From: Parapedobacter indicus
GTDB lineage: Bacteria > Bacteroidota > Bacteroidia > Sphingobacteriales > Sphingobacteriaceae
Assembly (NCBI RefSeq): GCF_900113765.1
Contig: NZ_FOQO01000010.1
Coordinates: forward strand, 186,001 to 250,000
Direction of reading: 5' to 3'
DNA length: 64,000 bases
Below, piece after piece: positions 53,793 to 62,800 of this stretch. The position numbers and the translations under genes are program-made. How positions within the stretch are numbered: position 1 is the stretch's first letter; the number at the start of each line of letters is the position of its first letter. Under the pieces are notes generated by a model. It was not told the origin of the DNA, made no database searches, and saw only the letters and a program-made list of their open reading frames with translations.

Positions 53793-54869
53793 ATGGATTT
53801 ATCACGCATTGCTTACCAAATTCCGAAACCTGCACTGCACACGCCAATAGTATGCATCGGCGCCGGAAATATCGTCCAGCAAGCGCACCTGCCTGCGTAT
53901 GCGCTGGCAGGATTTGAAGTAACCGGGATCACCGACCTGAATAGTGAGCTTGCCCGAAAAGTCGCTGATGACTTTGCGATTCCCTCCGTTTATGACAGTC
54001 TGGATGAGGCCTGCAGGCAGCACGGCAATGCCGTTATTTTCGATGTAGCGGTTCCGGGCAATGCCATCCTTGGAATCTTGGAACGGCTGCCAGCAAATAC
54101 TTATGTGTTGCTCCAAAAGCCAATGGGAGAGAACATCGCTGATGCCCAGCGAATCCTCGATATATGCCGGAAAAAAAACATTACCGCGGCCATGAATTTC
54201 CAGTTGCGTTATGCACCCTACATGATGATGGCCAAAGAAATGCGCCGTCAGGGTGTGTTGGGTGAAGTATGCGATATCGAAGTGCATGTGGACGCATACA
54301 CACCGTGGCATTTATGGGATTTTCTCCGGGAGGCTCCGCGCGTGGAGATAGTATACCACAGCATCCATTACATCGATCTCATCCGCCACTTAATCGGCAC
54401 CCCTAGGGGAGTGCTCGGCAAAACGGTGAAACATCCGCTTATGGCAGACCTCGATTCTGTACGATCGGCGATCATCTTAGATTACGGAGATATGTTGAGG
54501 GCTAACATCCTGACCAACCACGCCCATCGATATGGGGCCGCATATGAAAATGCGTATGTGAAAATAGAAGGTACGTTGGGCGCCGTGCGGATCCAGTTGG
54601 GACTGATCATGAACTATCCCGATGGTGTAGAAGATAAATTTGAGTACGCACTGCTCGGAGAAGACGGAAGCCGTACGGGCTGGAAATCCCTGCCGATCAA
54701 CGGTTCGTGGTTTCCGCATGCCTTCATCGGTAGCATGGCAGAGGTGATGGAAGCCCGGCACACGGGAAAGCAGCCCGACAACTCCGTGGAGGACGGTTTT
54801 GAAACCATGTTGTGTGTGGAAGCGGCATATCGTACCGTGATCCCGCCGCTAGCGGGGTTTATGCCGTAG
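53793..54869 (+). CDS. Gfo/Idh/MocA-family oxidoreductase
   Basis: The 358-residue dehydrogenase has a Rossmann domain (CIGAGNIVQQAHLPAY, GITDLNSELARKVADDF), a QKPMG motif in place of the common EKP, and substrate residues His and Asp in YHSIHYIDLIRHL. The start at ATG 53793 (MDLSRIAYQ) follows RhaT by 13 bases; the longer frame overlaps RhaT. It probably oxidises the imported sugar to a lactone using NAD(P). It ends exactly where the convergent AraC gene ends. Confidence 0.87.
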   Translation: MDLSRIAYQIPKPALHTPIVCIGAGNIVQQAHLPAYALAGFEVTGITDLNSELARKVADDFAIPSVYDSLDEACRQHGNAVIFDVAVPGNAILGILERLPANTYVLLQKPMGENIADAQRILDICRKKNITAAMNFQLRYAPYMMMAKEMRRQGVLGEVCDIEVHVDAYTPWHLWDFLREAPRVEIVYHSIHYIDLIRHLIGTPRGVLGKTVKHPLMADLDSVRSAIILDYGDMLRANILTNHAHRYGAAYENAYVKIEGTLGAVRIQLGLIMNYPDGVEDKFEYALLGEDGSRTGWKSLPINGSWFPHAFIGSMAEVMEARHTGKQPDNSVEDGFETMLCVEAAYRTVIPPLAGFMP

Positions 54870-55748
54870 TTACAACGCAGATTGGTTCAACGATTCCCGG
54901 TATTCAATGGGGGTGACCTTCATGATTTGCTTGAAAGCGGTATGAAAACTGGTGGGATTGTTGTAACCGCAGCGATAACAGATCTCCTTGAGTGAATAAT
55001 CATCGGTCTGCAGCAGCTTGCACGCATTGCCGATACGGATTTCATTGAGAAATTGGATGAATGTTTTCTGAGTTTTTAATTTAAAAAACCGACAGAAGGA
55101 GTTGGGAGACATGTGACTGATCTCGGCCATTTCCTTAAGTGAGATATCTCGGGCGAAGTTTTGCAGTAGGTATTGGTATACATCATTGAAACGCTTCATG
55201 TCCCTTTCATCGATCGATGTCCGGTAGGAAACACTCGCCAACGCTTCGCTGTGGTCCGTGTTGGATAGCAAATCGACGATTTGCAGAAACAGGCCGATAC
55301 GTGACAATCCTGTACTGGCGCGCAAGGCGGCTATTTTTTCCAGAATGATCGATTTGATACCGCCGAAGAACCGGATTCCACGTTGCGCACGAACGAGCAT
55401 CTTTTGGTACCGGCTGATGCTATCGGTATCATCGGTGATCCGGGCGATCAAATTCGATGGAAAATAAATGGCTGTGGCTTTGGTGTACAGATTGAGTGTT
55501 TTTTCGTAATAGACGGCATCACTCCGCCACAGATGTGGCATTTCGGGACTGATAAGCACCAAATCTCCCGCCTGATAATTGCCCACATAGTCGCCCATGA
55601 TGAGCTTTCCATGACCTTTTTCTATCCATACCAATTCACAAAGTTTATGGAAATGGAATGGGTGATTGAAATGGGAATGGTTAATTTCTTTTACCCATAT
55701 TTTTTTCTGCCCGACAATGGGTGCGTCAACAATTAACTCAGGTTTCAT
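54870..55748 (-). CDS. AraC-family transcriptional regulator
   Basis: This is a 292-residue activator with an N-terminal cupin ligand domain (HSHFNHPFHFHKLCELVWIEKG, HGKLIMGDYVGNYQAGDLVL) and two C-terminal HTH motifs (ISLKEMAEISHMSPNSFCRFF, SLKEICYRCGYNNPTSFHTAF). A GTG start 9 bases upstream is possible, but ATG 55748 is preferred. It lies between the CoA/deoxysugar operon and the second GH95-like gene, from which it is divergent, so it is the likely regulator of both. The cupin pocket suggests a sugar ligand such as rhamnose. Confidence 0.9.
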   Translation of the reverse strand: MKPELIVDAPIVGQKKIWVKEINHSHFNHPFHFHKLCELVWIEKGHGKLIMGDYVGNYQAGDLVLISPEMPHLWRSDAVYYEKTLNLYTKATAIYFPSNLIARITDDTDSISRYQKMLVRAQRGIRFFGGIKSIILEKIAALRASTGLSRIGLFLQIVDLLSNTDHSEALASVSYRTSIDERDMKRFNDVYQYLLQNFARDISLKEMAEISHMSPNSFCRFFKLKTQKTFIQFLNEIRIGNACKLLQTDDYSLKEICYRCGYNNPTSFHTAFKQIMKVTPIEYRESLNQSAL

Positions 55749-55935
55749 AATTTCCACATTGGTTAGACTGTGATTACTTGAAATCGATCTGAAAGATAAC
55801 TTTTATCGAGGAAATATACTGAAGTTTTCTGGATGTACTTTACCATGTGCCTAAATCCTTTACAGTTTGGGTAAAATTGAGCATGAAAAACAAGAAGAGA
55901 TTTGCTTATTTTGAGGTGACCAATTTAAAGAAAAG

Positions 55936-58203
55936 ATGATCCGAAAAATAGCCTTTAGTGGTATCTTATTCGTTCATGCTTGTGCGTTATATGCACAGCC
56001 TGTAGAAACGCATAACCTAACATTTAATCGCATTCCCAATCGTTGGGACGAAGGCCTGCCATTGGGTAATGGGATGCTGGGTCAACTGATCTGGAAGAAG
56101 AGCGACTCGCTGCGTTTCGCGTTGGACCGGGCGGATCTCTGGGACGAGCGGCCGATGGAAGGACTGGACAGGCCTGAGTTTAATTTCGAATGGATCCGGC
56201 AACAGGTACTAAAGAACGATTATGGTATCGTACAGAAATATTTTGATGAGCCGTACGACAAACTTCCGGCTCCCAGTAAAATTCCCGGCGCGGCGCTGAT
56301 GTTTCCTATCGATGATCCGGTGGTGTCTTCATCGGTCGATATTGCATCCGCAATGGCGCATATACAGTACGCGGGCGGCATGCGTGTAGCGGCTTTTGTG
56401 CATGCAGAGCGGCCAATCGGATGGTTTAGAATATCGAATGCACCGGAAGGGCTGTCGCCTGTTATTGCGCCACCGCCCTACCGGGGAGGCGATAAACAAG
56501 AAAACGACAATGCTCATAGTGGCGACGACCTGAAACGCTTGGGCTATCCGCCGGGAACGTTAAAACGGACAGACAGTAGTATGTATTACATGCAGGAGGG
56601 CTGGGGCGACTTTGTGTATGAAGTGTACGTGGCGTGGAAACGCGAAGGCAGTACCCTCGTCGGTGCATGGAGTATCACCACTCGTAAACAGTCGCTGAGC
56701 GCCAGGGAAGAGGTCGCACTAGCTTTTGCACGTGGATGGGAGGTCGACTTAGCTACCCATCAACGGTGGTGGGACACCTTTTGGGCTTCGTCTTCCATCC
56801 AGATACCGGACAAAGCGCTGGAAAAGCAATGGTACCTGGAACAATATAAATTTGGTTGCGTAGCGCGGACGGGGGCACCGGCAATTTCCCTGCAAGCCAT
56901 CTGGACAGCGGATAATGGACGCATACCGCCCTGGAAAGGGGATTTTCACCACGACCTGAATACGCAACTGAGCTACTGGCCTGCCTATGGGGCTAACCAC
57001 CTCGTGGAGGCAGAAGCCTACCTTGATTTTCTTGAAAGCGGCAGACCGGCGTTCGCGCGGTTTACCAATGGGTTTTTCGGAACGAAGGGATTGGCGGTAC
57101 CGGGTGTCACTGCGTTGGATGGTAGCTATCTCGGGGGATGGGTGCAATATTCGTGCTCACCCACTACTGCGGCATGGCTGGCACAGCATTATTACTTGCA
57201 GTGGCGTTATAGCATGGACCGTGAGCTGCTGGTGCAGCGGGTTTATCCCTGGTTCCGTGATGTCAATACTTTTTTTGAATCGATAGTAAAGAAAGATGCC
57301 AACGGCAAGTTGCAGTTGCCGCTAAGTTCGAGTCCGGAAATCAACGACAACCGTATCGACGCCTGGTTCCAGGAAATGACCAATTACGATCTGGCGCTGA
57401 TCCAGTATGCCTTTCAATACGGAGCCGAGGTCGCGCGAGAGGTGGGGTTTACCGAACAGGCACAGCATTGGCGGGAAATGTTACCTCAGTTACCTGAATT
57501 TGCAATAAGCGAAAACAACGAGCTGAAATTTGCACCCGATTTGGCTTACCAGGAATCGCATCGGCATTTTTCACACCTGATGGCGATTCATCCGCTGGGG
57601 CTTATCCAGTGGGAGCAGGGTGAACAGGCGCAGCACATCATTAAGAACAGCATTCGGCTGCTGGAAACGGTGGGTCCTGACTATTGGGTGGGGTACTCTT
57701 GGTCCTGGCTGGGTAACCTGAAAGCCCGGGCTAAAGACGGAAGTGGAGCAGCTGAGGCATTGCGGATATTCGCCGAAGCATTCTGCTCGCCTAATACCTT
57801 CCACCTGAACGGCGACCAGACGCAATCGGGTTACTCGAAATTTTCGTATCGGCCGTTTACACTGGAAGGAAATTTTGCTTTCGCGGCAGGAATACAGGAA
57901 ATGTTACTGCAAAGCTACGCCGGAGCGCTGGAAATATTTCCGGCGATTCCCCCCGACTGGGCAGATGTTTCCTTCCGCGATCTGCGGGCCGAAGGGGCGT
58001 TCCTCGTTTCCGCGATGCGTAAACAAGGAGCGCTGGATGAAGTGCGTATCAAATCCGAAAAAGGAGGCAAGCTGCGCATTGTCAATCCCTTCGCAGATGA
58101 GCAGTATACGGTTTCCGATGGGCGGCAACCCGTCGGCGACGATGGGAATATCATCGAGTTTGATATGGATGCCGGCGAAATGATCCGGCTAACGCGTCGG
58201 TAA
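55936..58203 (+). CDS. Secreted GH95-like (alpha/alpha)6 glycosidase (B)
   Basis: This 755-residue exported protein has a signal peptide ending near ALYAQ. Family features are clear: RIPNRWDEGLPLGNGMLGQLIW with the N-terminal acceptor site, DFHHDLNTQLSYWPAYGANHLVEA, the catalytic-helix region SPEINDNRIDAWFQEMTNYD, SHRHFSHLMAIHPLG and NFAFAAGIQEMLLQSYAGALEIFP. It is a canonical GH95 arrangement and hence a candidate alpha-L-fucosidase or alpha-L-galactosidase, better conserved than the enzyme encoded at 44925. It starts 187 bases from the divergent AraC gene. Confidence 0.82.
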   Translation: MIRKIAFSGILFVHACALYAQPVETHNLTFNRIPNRWDEGLPLGNGMLGQLIWKKSDSLRFALDRADLWDERPMEGLDRPEFNFEWIRQQVLKNDYGIVQKYFDEPYDKLPAPSKIPGAALMFPIDDPVVSSSVDIASAMAHIQYAGGMRVAAFVHAERPIGWFRISNAPEGLSPVIAPPPYRGGDKQENDNAHSGDDLKRLGYPPGTLKRTDSSMYYMQEGWGDFVYEVYVAWKREGSTLVGAWSITTRKQSLSAREEVALAFARGWEVDLATHQRWWDTFWASSSIQIPDKALEKQWYLEQYKFGCVARTGAPAISLQAIWTADNGRIPPWKGDFHHDLNTQLSYWPAYGANHLVEAEAYLDFLESGRPAFARFTNGFFGTKGLAVPGVTALDGSYLGGWVQYSCSPTTAAWLAQHYYLQWRYSMDRELLVQRVYPWFRDVNTFFESIVKKDANGKLQLPLSSSPEINDNRIDAWFQEMTNYDLALIQYAFQYGAEVAREVGFTEQAQHWREMLPQLPEFAISENNELKFAPDLAYQESHRHFSHLMAIHPLGLIQWEQGEQAQHIIKNSIRLLETVGPDYWVGYSWSWLGNLKARAKDGSGAAEALRIFAEAFCSPNTFHLNGDQTQSGYSKFSYRPFTLEGNFAFAAGIQEMLLQSYAGALEIFPAIPPDWADVSFRDLRAEGAFLVSAMRKQGALDEVRIKSEKGGKLRIVNPFADEQYTVSDGRQPVGDDGNIIEFDMDAGEMIRLTRR

Positions 58204-58237
58204 TGGATGGATGTTTTGCTGTTGTCTGTGGGCAACG

Positions 58238-58259
58238 TGTCAGGCGATCATCCCTGACA
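58238..58259. terminator. Hairpin between convergent genes
   Basis: TGTCAGG (58238-58244) and CCTGACA (58253-58259) form a perfect 7-base stem with an 8-base loop just before the end of the convergent membrane-protein gene. There is no U-run, so it may slow polymerase or protect the mRNA rather than act as a full intrinsic terminator. Confidence 0.35.
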
Positions 58260-58781
58260 TTACAGGAGCTTGATACGTAGATTTGTGACCATGATATACA
58301 AAGGAATCAGTCCGAATGATATCGCGACGAAAATTCCCACACGGACGTAATTCAGGACACGCCATTGAGAAGTACGGGCGAGCAAATCCGTGTCTGCTGT
58401 ACCGGATGTCGCAATTTTCTGAAAATCGATGATATTCGGTGCAAAATACATCAGCGTCCAAGCCCGCACGGCAACATGAAGTACAAACAAAAGCAATAGC
58501 CAATTCCTGACCGGATCTATTTTCCAGCAGAAGAGGAGAGCCAGTAGGAACGTAAGTTCATGAAGCGAATGCGTGACGATCCAAAACACCTTGAGGTCAA
58601 GCCCATATTTCCCGCCCAACATCGCAAGCGATTCCGGCGGAGCGGTCGTCCATTTGGGTATGATTACCGTCGTTTCAAACAGTTGCGCACCATTCATCAT
58701 GAAATAAGCCAGTGTGGTGATAAACAACCAAATTTCGGCTCTTGTTAAGTAACTTGCTGTTAACTGTTCCATCTTATGCAT
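58260..58781 (-). CDS. Membrane protein co-encoded with MarR
   Basis: The 173 residues include about four hydrophobic segments (near 18-40, 65-85, 92-112 and 150-170). No family was recognised; the first long loop (FETTVIIPKWTTAPPESL) resembles DUF1772/anthrone-oxygenase-like proteins only loosely. The start overlaps the MarR stop by 8 bases (ATGCATAA), so expression is coupled. Export or detoxification of the MarR ligand is possible but not supported by motifs. Confidence 0.6.
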   Translation of the reverse strand: MHKMEQLTASYLTRAEIWLFITTLAYFMMNGAQLFETTVIIPKWTTAPPESLAMLGGKYGLDLKVFWIVTHSLHELTFLLALLFCWKIDPVRNWLLLLFVLHVAVRAWTLMYFAPNIIDFQKIATSGTADTDLLARTSQWRVLNYVRVGIFVAISFGLIPLYIMVTNLRIKLL

Positions 58782-59247
58782 GATTAGTTAATTTCACTAG
58801 GGTTTCCTCCATAATCTGCACAGCCGAGCGGAAGTATTTTTCGAGTACTTCGAGCTCCCGATCTGAAAAAGAAGTAACCAAGGCCGTGGTTTTTCCATCT
58901 AACTCCAAAAATAAAGGCTGTAAGAGTTTTATCACATTTTCTGTACGCGGCACAATGATTACCTTACGTCGGTCATGCTTGTCAAATTCCCGCTTGACTA
59001 ATTTTTTTTTCTCCAATCGGTCTACCAAGCCTGTGACCGCACCCGTGGTTAAGGCGGTCAGTTTTGAAAATTCCCCGGCGGTCATGGCTCCTCGCTCTAT
59101 CAATAGTCCCAAGTATTTATGATCAGTGCCTGAGAGGCCTGCTTTTCGTGCAATGGCTTCATGCATCAGTATGGAAGTGTCTGAGTAACGCCTGCTTAAT
59201 GCCCGTAGCTCCGATATCTTTTCAGTATCCTGTAATTTGTTTATCAT
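58774..59247 (-). CDS. MarR-family transcriptional regulator
   Basis: This is a 157-residue winged-helix dimer. LTALTTGAVTGLVDRLEKKKLVKREFDKHDRRKVIIVPR is represented by the recognition helix and wing (AVTGLVDRL and DKHDRRKV). An N-terminal dimer helix (LMHEAIARKAGL) and C-terminal dimer helices (FSDRELEVLEKYFRSAVQI) complete the family. A 19-base palindrome 22 bases upstream is its probable operator. It is divergent from the SRPBCC gene and coupled to the membrane protein downstream. Confidence 0.9.
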   Translation of the reverse strand: MINKLQDTEKISELRALSRRYSDTSILMHEAIARKAGLSGTDHKYLGLLIERGAMTAGEFSKLTALTTGAVTGLVDRLEKKKLVKREFDKHDRRKVIIVPRTENVIKLLQPLFLELDGKTTALVTSFSDRELEVLEKYFRSAVQIMEETLVKLTNHA

Positions 59248-59268
59248 CTAAATATTTTTTGTAAAAAG

Positions 59269-59287
59269 TATCTTTGTTGCAAAGATA
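59269..59287. promoter_or_regulatory. MarR operator overlapping -7 boxes on both strands
   Basis: TATCTTTG-TTG-CAAAGATA is a perfect 8-base-arm palindrome. Read on either strand, the left half is a TAnnTTTG-type -7 box, so RNA polymerase sites for both directions lie inside the operator. The MarR start codon is 22 bases away on the reverse strand. A dimer bound here would block both promoters at once. Confidence 0.65.
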
Positions 59288-59377
59288 TATGTTTTGTTTA
59301 TATAATGCGGTTTAAAAAAAAATAGAAAAATGATCCATAGGAAAATGGCTATGTTTGTACTGCAAATACAATCGTAT

Positions 59378-59758
59378 ATGAAGGACTATAAAGCATATTT
59401 CATCATACCGGCTGTTCCAGAGCTGGTTTATTTGGCGTTAACCACTGCGGAAACCATTCGGCTTTGGACAGGCGATGAGGTGGTGATGGCTGCTGAACCA
59501 GGGACTGAGTTTTCATGGTGGGATGGGGCGATTGTAGGCAAGAACCTTTCTTTTGAGCCCGGTAAAAAAATTGAGCAACAATGGTACTTTGGTGAACAGC
59601 AGGAGCCCTCCATCGTGACCATTAAACTACATCCGCATAAACAGGGGACTTCCATGGAAGTAAGGCAAACCCACATTCCCGATGAAGACTATGCTGATAT
59701 TGTGGATGGCTGGCATACGGTATATGCAGCGTCGCTCATTGAGTTTTATACGGAATAA
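59378..59758 (+). CDS. SRPBCC/AHSA1-like small ligand-binding protein
   Basis: The 126 residues form a START-like (SRPBCC) fold: MKDYKAYFIIPAVPELVYLAL at the beginning, LWTGDEVVMAAEPGTEFSWWDG, GKKIEQQWYFGEQ and the closing helix DIVDGWHTVYAASLIEFY. AHSA1-type members bind hydrophobic ligands. An ATG at 59330 would add 16 residues, but TATGTTTG at 59350-59357 looks like a -7 box inside that extension and homologous proteins start at MKDYK, so ATG 59378 is preferred. It may be under MarR control. Confidence 0.75.
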   Translation: MKDYKAYFIIPAVPELVYLALTTAETIRLWTGDEVVMAAEPGTEFSWWDGAIVGKNLSFEPGKKIEQQWYFGEQQEPSIVTIKLHPHKQGTSMEVRQTHIPDEDYADIVDGWHTVYAASLIEFYTE

Positions 59759-59815
59759 AATAGCGGTTCTACCAATGAAATTGGAGATACCCCAATGTAT
59801 AAACCCTAACTGAAT

Positions 59816-62800
59816 ATGAAAATTCTTAGTAAAAATGCCGTGCTGGCTCTCCAATTGGCTTTTCTTTTGACATTATGGGCATGCCAGCAACCAACGGCTG
59901 ATTATGATACGTTAACGGAAGACGAAAAGCGCTTGCCTGAAAATGCGGTGCTCGGGCTCGAGGCAGCCTCTGGTTTGCAGGTGAAATTGATGGCATCAGA
60001 ACCGCAGTTAGTGAACCCAACTAATATCGAAGTAGATGACCGCGGACGGGTTTGGGTAACCGAGGCGTACAATTACCGGCCGGCGTTGAATGGAAACCCT
60101 ACGACGGATGCAGGAGACCGCATACTTATTTTCGAGGATACCGATCACAACGGCACGTTGGATAAGCAGACGGTTTTCTATCAGGGACCGGAAATCAATG
60201 CGCCGCTGGGAATCTGCGTATTGGGAAACCGCGTCATTGTATCGCAAAGCCCATATGTATGGGATTTTTATGACGACGACGGTGACGGGAAGGCAGACCG
60301 GAAAGAAATTCTTTTTCAGGGCACCGGCGGAGAACAGCATGACCACGGTGTGCACGCGTTCGTTTTCGGCCCGGATGGTAAATTATATTTTAATTTCGGA
60401 AATGAATGCCACACGTTGCAGGACCGAGAGGGCAATGTTGTGCGGGATCAGGATGGGGATGAAATAACGAATAAAAAGTACCGGCAGGGCATGGTGTTCC
60501 GATGCGATATCGATGGTACAAACGTGGAGGTGCTGGGCCACAACTTCAGGAACCCGTATGAACTGGCGGTAGATAGTTACGGTACCATCTGGCAGAGTGA
60601 TAACGACGACGACGGAAACCGGGGTGTGCGTATCAACTATGTGATGGAATATGGCAATTACGGGTATACGGACGAGCTGACGGGAGCTGGTTGGCGCAAA
60701 GAACGGGTGAATCTGGAGGACTCCATTCCGCTGCAGCACTGGCACCTGAATGATCCGGGCGTGATTCCCAATCTGCTGCAAACGGGTGCTGGTTCACCGA
60801 CCGGAATAGTGGTTTATGAAGGTGCAGCGCTTCCCGCGGTATATAGGAACCAACTTATCCATGCCGATGCGGGGCCCAACGTAATTCGATCGTATGCCAT
60901 TGAGAAAGAGGGGGCGGGCTACCATGCAGAACTAACAGAACTGCTACGCGGAAAAGACCGATGGTTCCGGCCGTCTGACGTATGCATTGCTCCGGATGGT
61001 TCCCTGATCCTTGCAGACTGGTATGATCCTGGGGTAGGCGGGCACCAGGCAGGCGACCAAACACGGGGGCGGATTTATCGTGTGGCACCGTCGGTGTCGG
61101 AATACCAGGTGCCCGCGCAAGACTATTCGACGATCGAGGGATCGATCGCGGCGCTACAAAGCCCTAATCTGGCGGTTCGGTACAAAGCTTGGACCAGCTT
61201 AGTGCATCGAGGGAAGGAGGCGATTCCTGCCTTGGAAAAGCTGTTTCATAGCCAAGGTAACGATCGGATGCGGGCGAGAGCACTGTGGCTGCTTACCAAG
61301 ATCGACTCCGGCGACCGTTACCTGCTGGAAGGACGGAACGATGACAACCCAGATATCCGGATCGTGGCCATCCGTGCCGCGCGCCAGGCGGGCGTGGATC
61401 TGGTGTCCTTTCTCATGCCGTTGGTAGAAGACTCGGATATGCAGGTAAAACGGGAGTGCGCGCTCGCATTACGCCATGTAACCGATTCCCGGGCGGCAGC
61501 GTTATGGGCCAAGTTGGCTGGACAGCACGAGGGAAGGGACCGCTGGTACCTGGAGGCGCTAGGAATCGGTGCCGCCGGGCAGTGGGATTCGTTTTTTGAC
61601 GCTTTTCTCCAAGGAAATGAACAGCCGATGAACACCCCCGGAGGACGAGATGTTATCTGGAGGTCGCGGACGGAGGCAGCTATTCCGATACTGACGCGCC
61701 TCGCCGTCGATAATAGGGAAACCTTGGAGTCACGTCTGCGCTATTTCCGGACATTCGATTTTATGCCGGAAAGAAGCAGATCGGACGCCTTGTTCGCGAT
61801 GCTAACGGATCAGTCGGTTCACGGGGCTTTGTCGGTGAATGGGGTTCTTTTCCATATGCTTGACCCAGAGAAAGTCCTGCATTCAGCACCAGCCAGGCGT
61901 GCACTCCATGCAGTCCTCGATTCGTTGGCTGGCAAGGCGGCGTATCTCTCGCTGGTGGACAGGTACGACCTAGTCTCCGAAATACCGGCTTTATCGCAAA
62001 TGATTACTGCGTCAGCGAGTCCCGAAAGGGAAAAAGCGCTTGGCCTATTATTCCGCTTTGGGGCTACAGAGCAGATCAAGGCAGCGCTGGTAGCGGTACC
62101 CGACAGCCTGGTGGTGGCCACCGGAACCATCGGTACGGAAAATGCAGTTGATCTGTTAAAGGATTTACTGCTATCGCCTGCGTCGCCGGCAAAAGTAAAA
62201 ATGCTTTCCGCTGCAGCATTGGGGCGGACTGAACGAGGCGAAGAGGCTGTGCTGGCGCTGTTGCAGTCAGGTGCGGTCCGGGAAGAACTTATTCCCGAAC
62301 TGGTGGAAGGTCTTCAGAATACACCAAGAGTGGATCGGTATACGGAAGCTCGCCGGTTCCTGCCGGACAGCGAGGAAGCAAGCACCGGAATAGAACGTGA
62401 GAAAGGCGCCGCCTTGACTTCCGAGGAACTACTTGCAGCGAGCGGCGACCCCGAGAAAGGAAGTACACTGTTCCAGACTCACTGCGCGCTTTGCCATGAG
62501 GTGAACGGCAAGGGGCATGATTTCGGACCAAAACTTTCGCAAATAGGGGCTAAATTGCCAAAGACCGCATTGCTGGATGCGATCGTTGATCCCACTGCCG
62601 GAATCAGTTTCGGCTATGAGACATCCTCCATAACGCTAAAGGACGGTTCCGAATTGATGGGGATTGTTTCCAGCAGGACAGAAACCGAAGTAGAGGTCAG
62701 ATTTGTGGGGGGCGTTTCGCGGAAATTGATGGCCAAGGATATCGCGTCTGTTGAAAACAAGAAAGTATCCCTAATGCCTCCGCTGGCAAAGGCAATGTCC

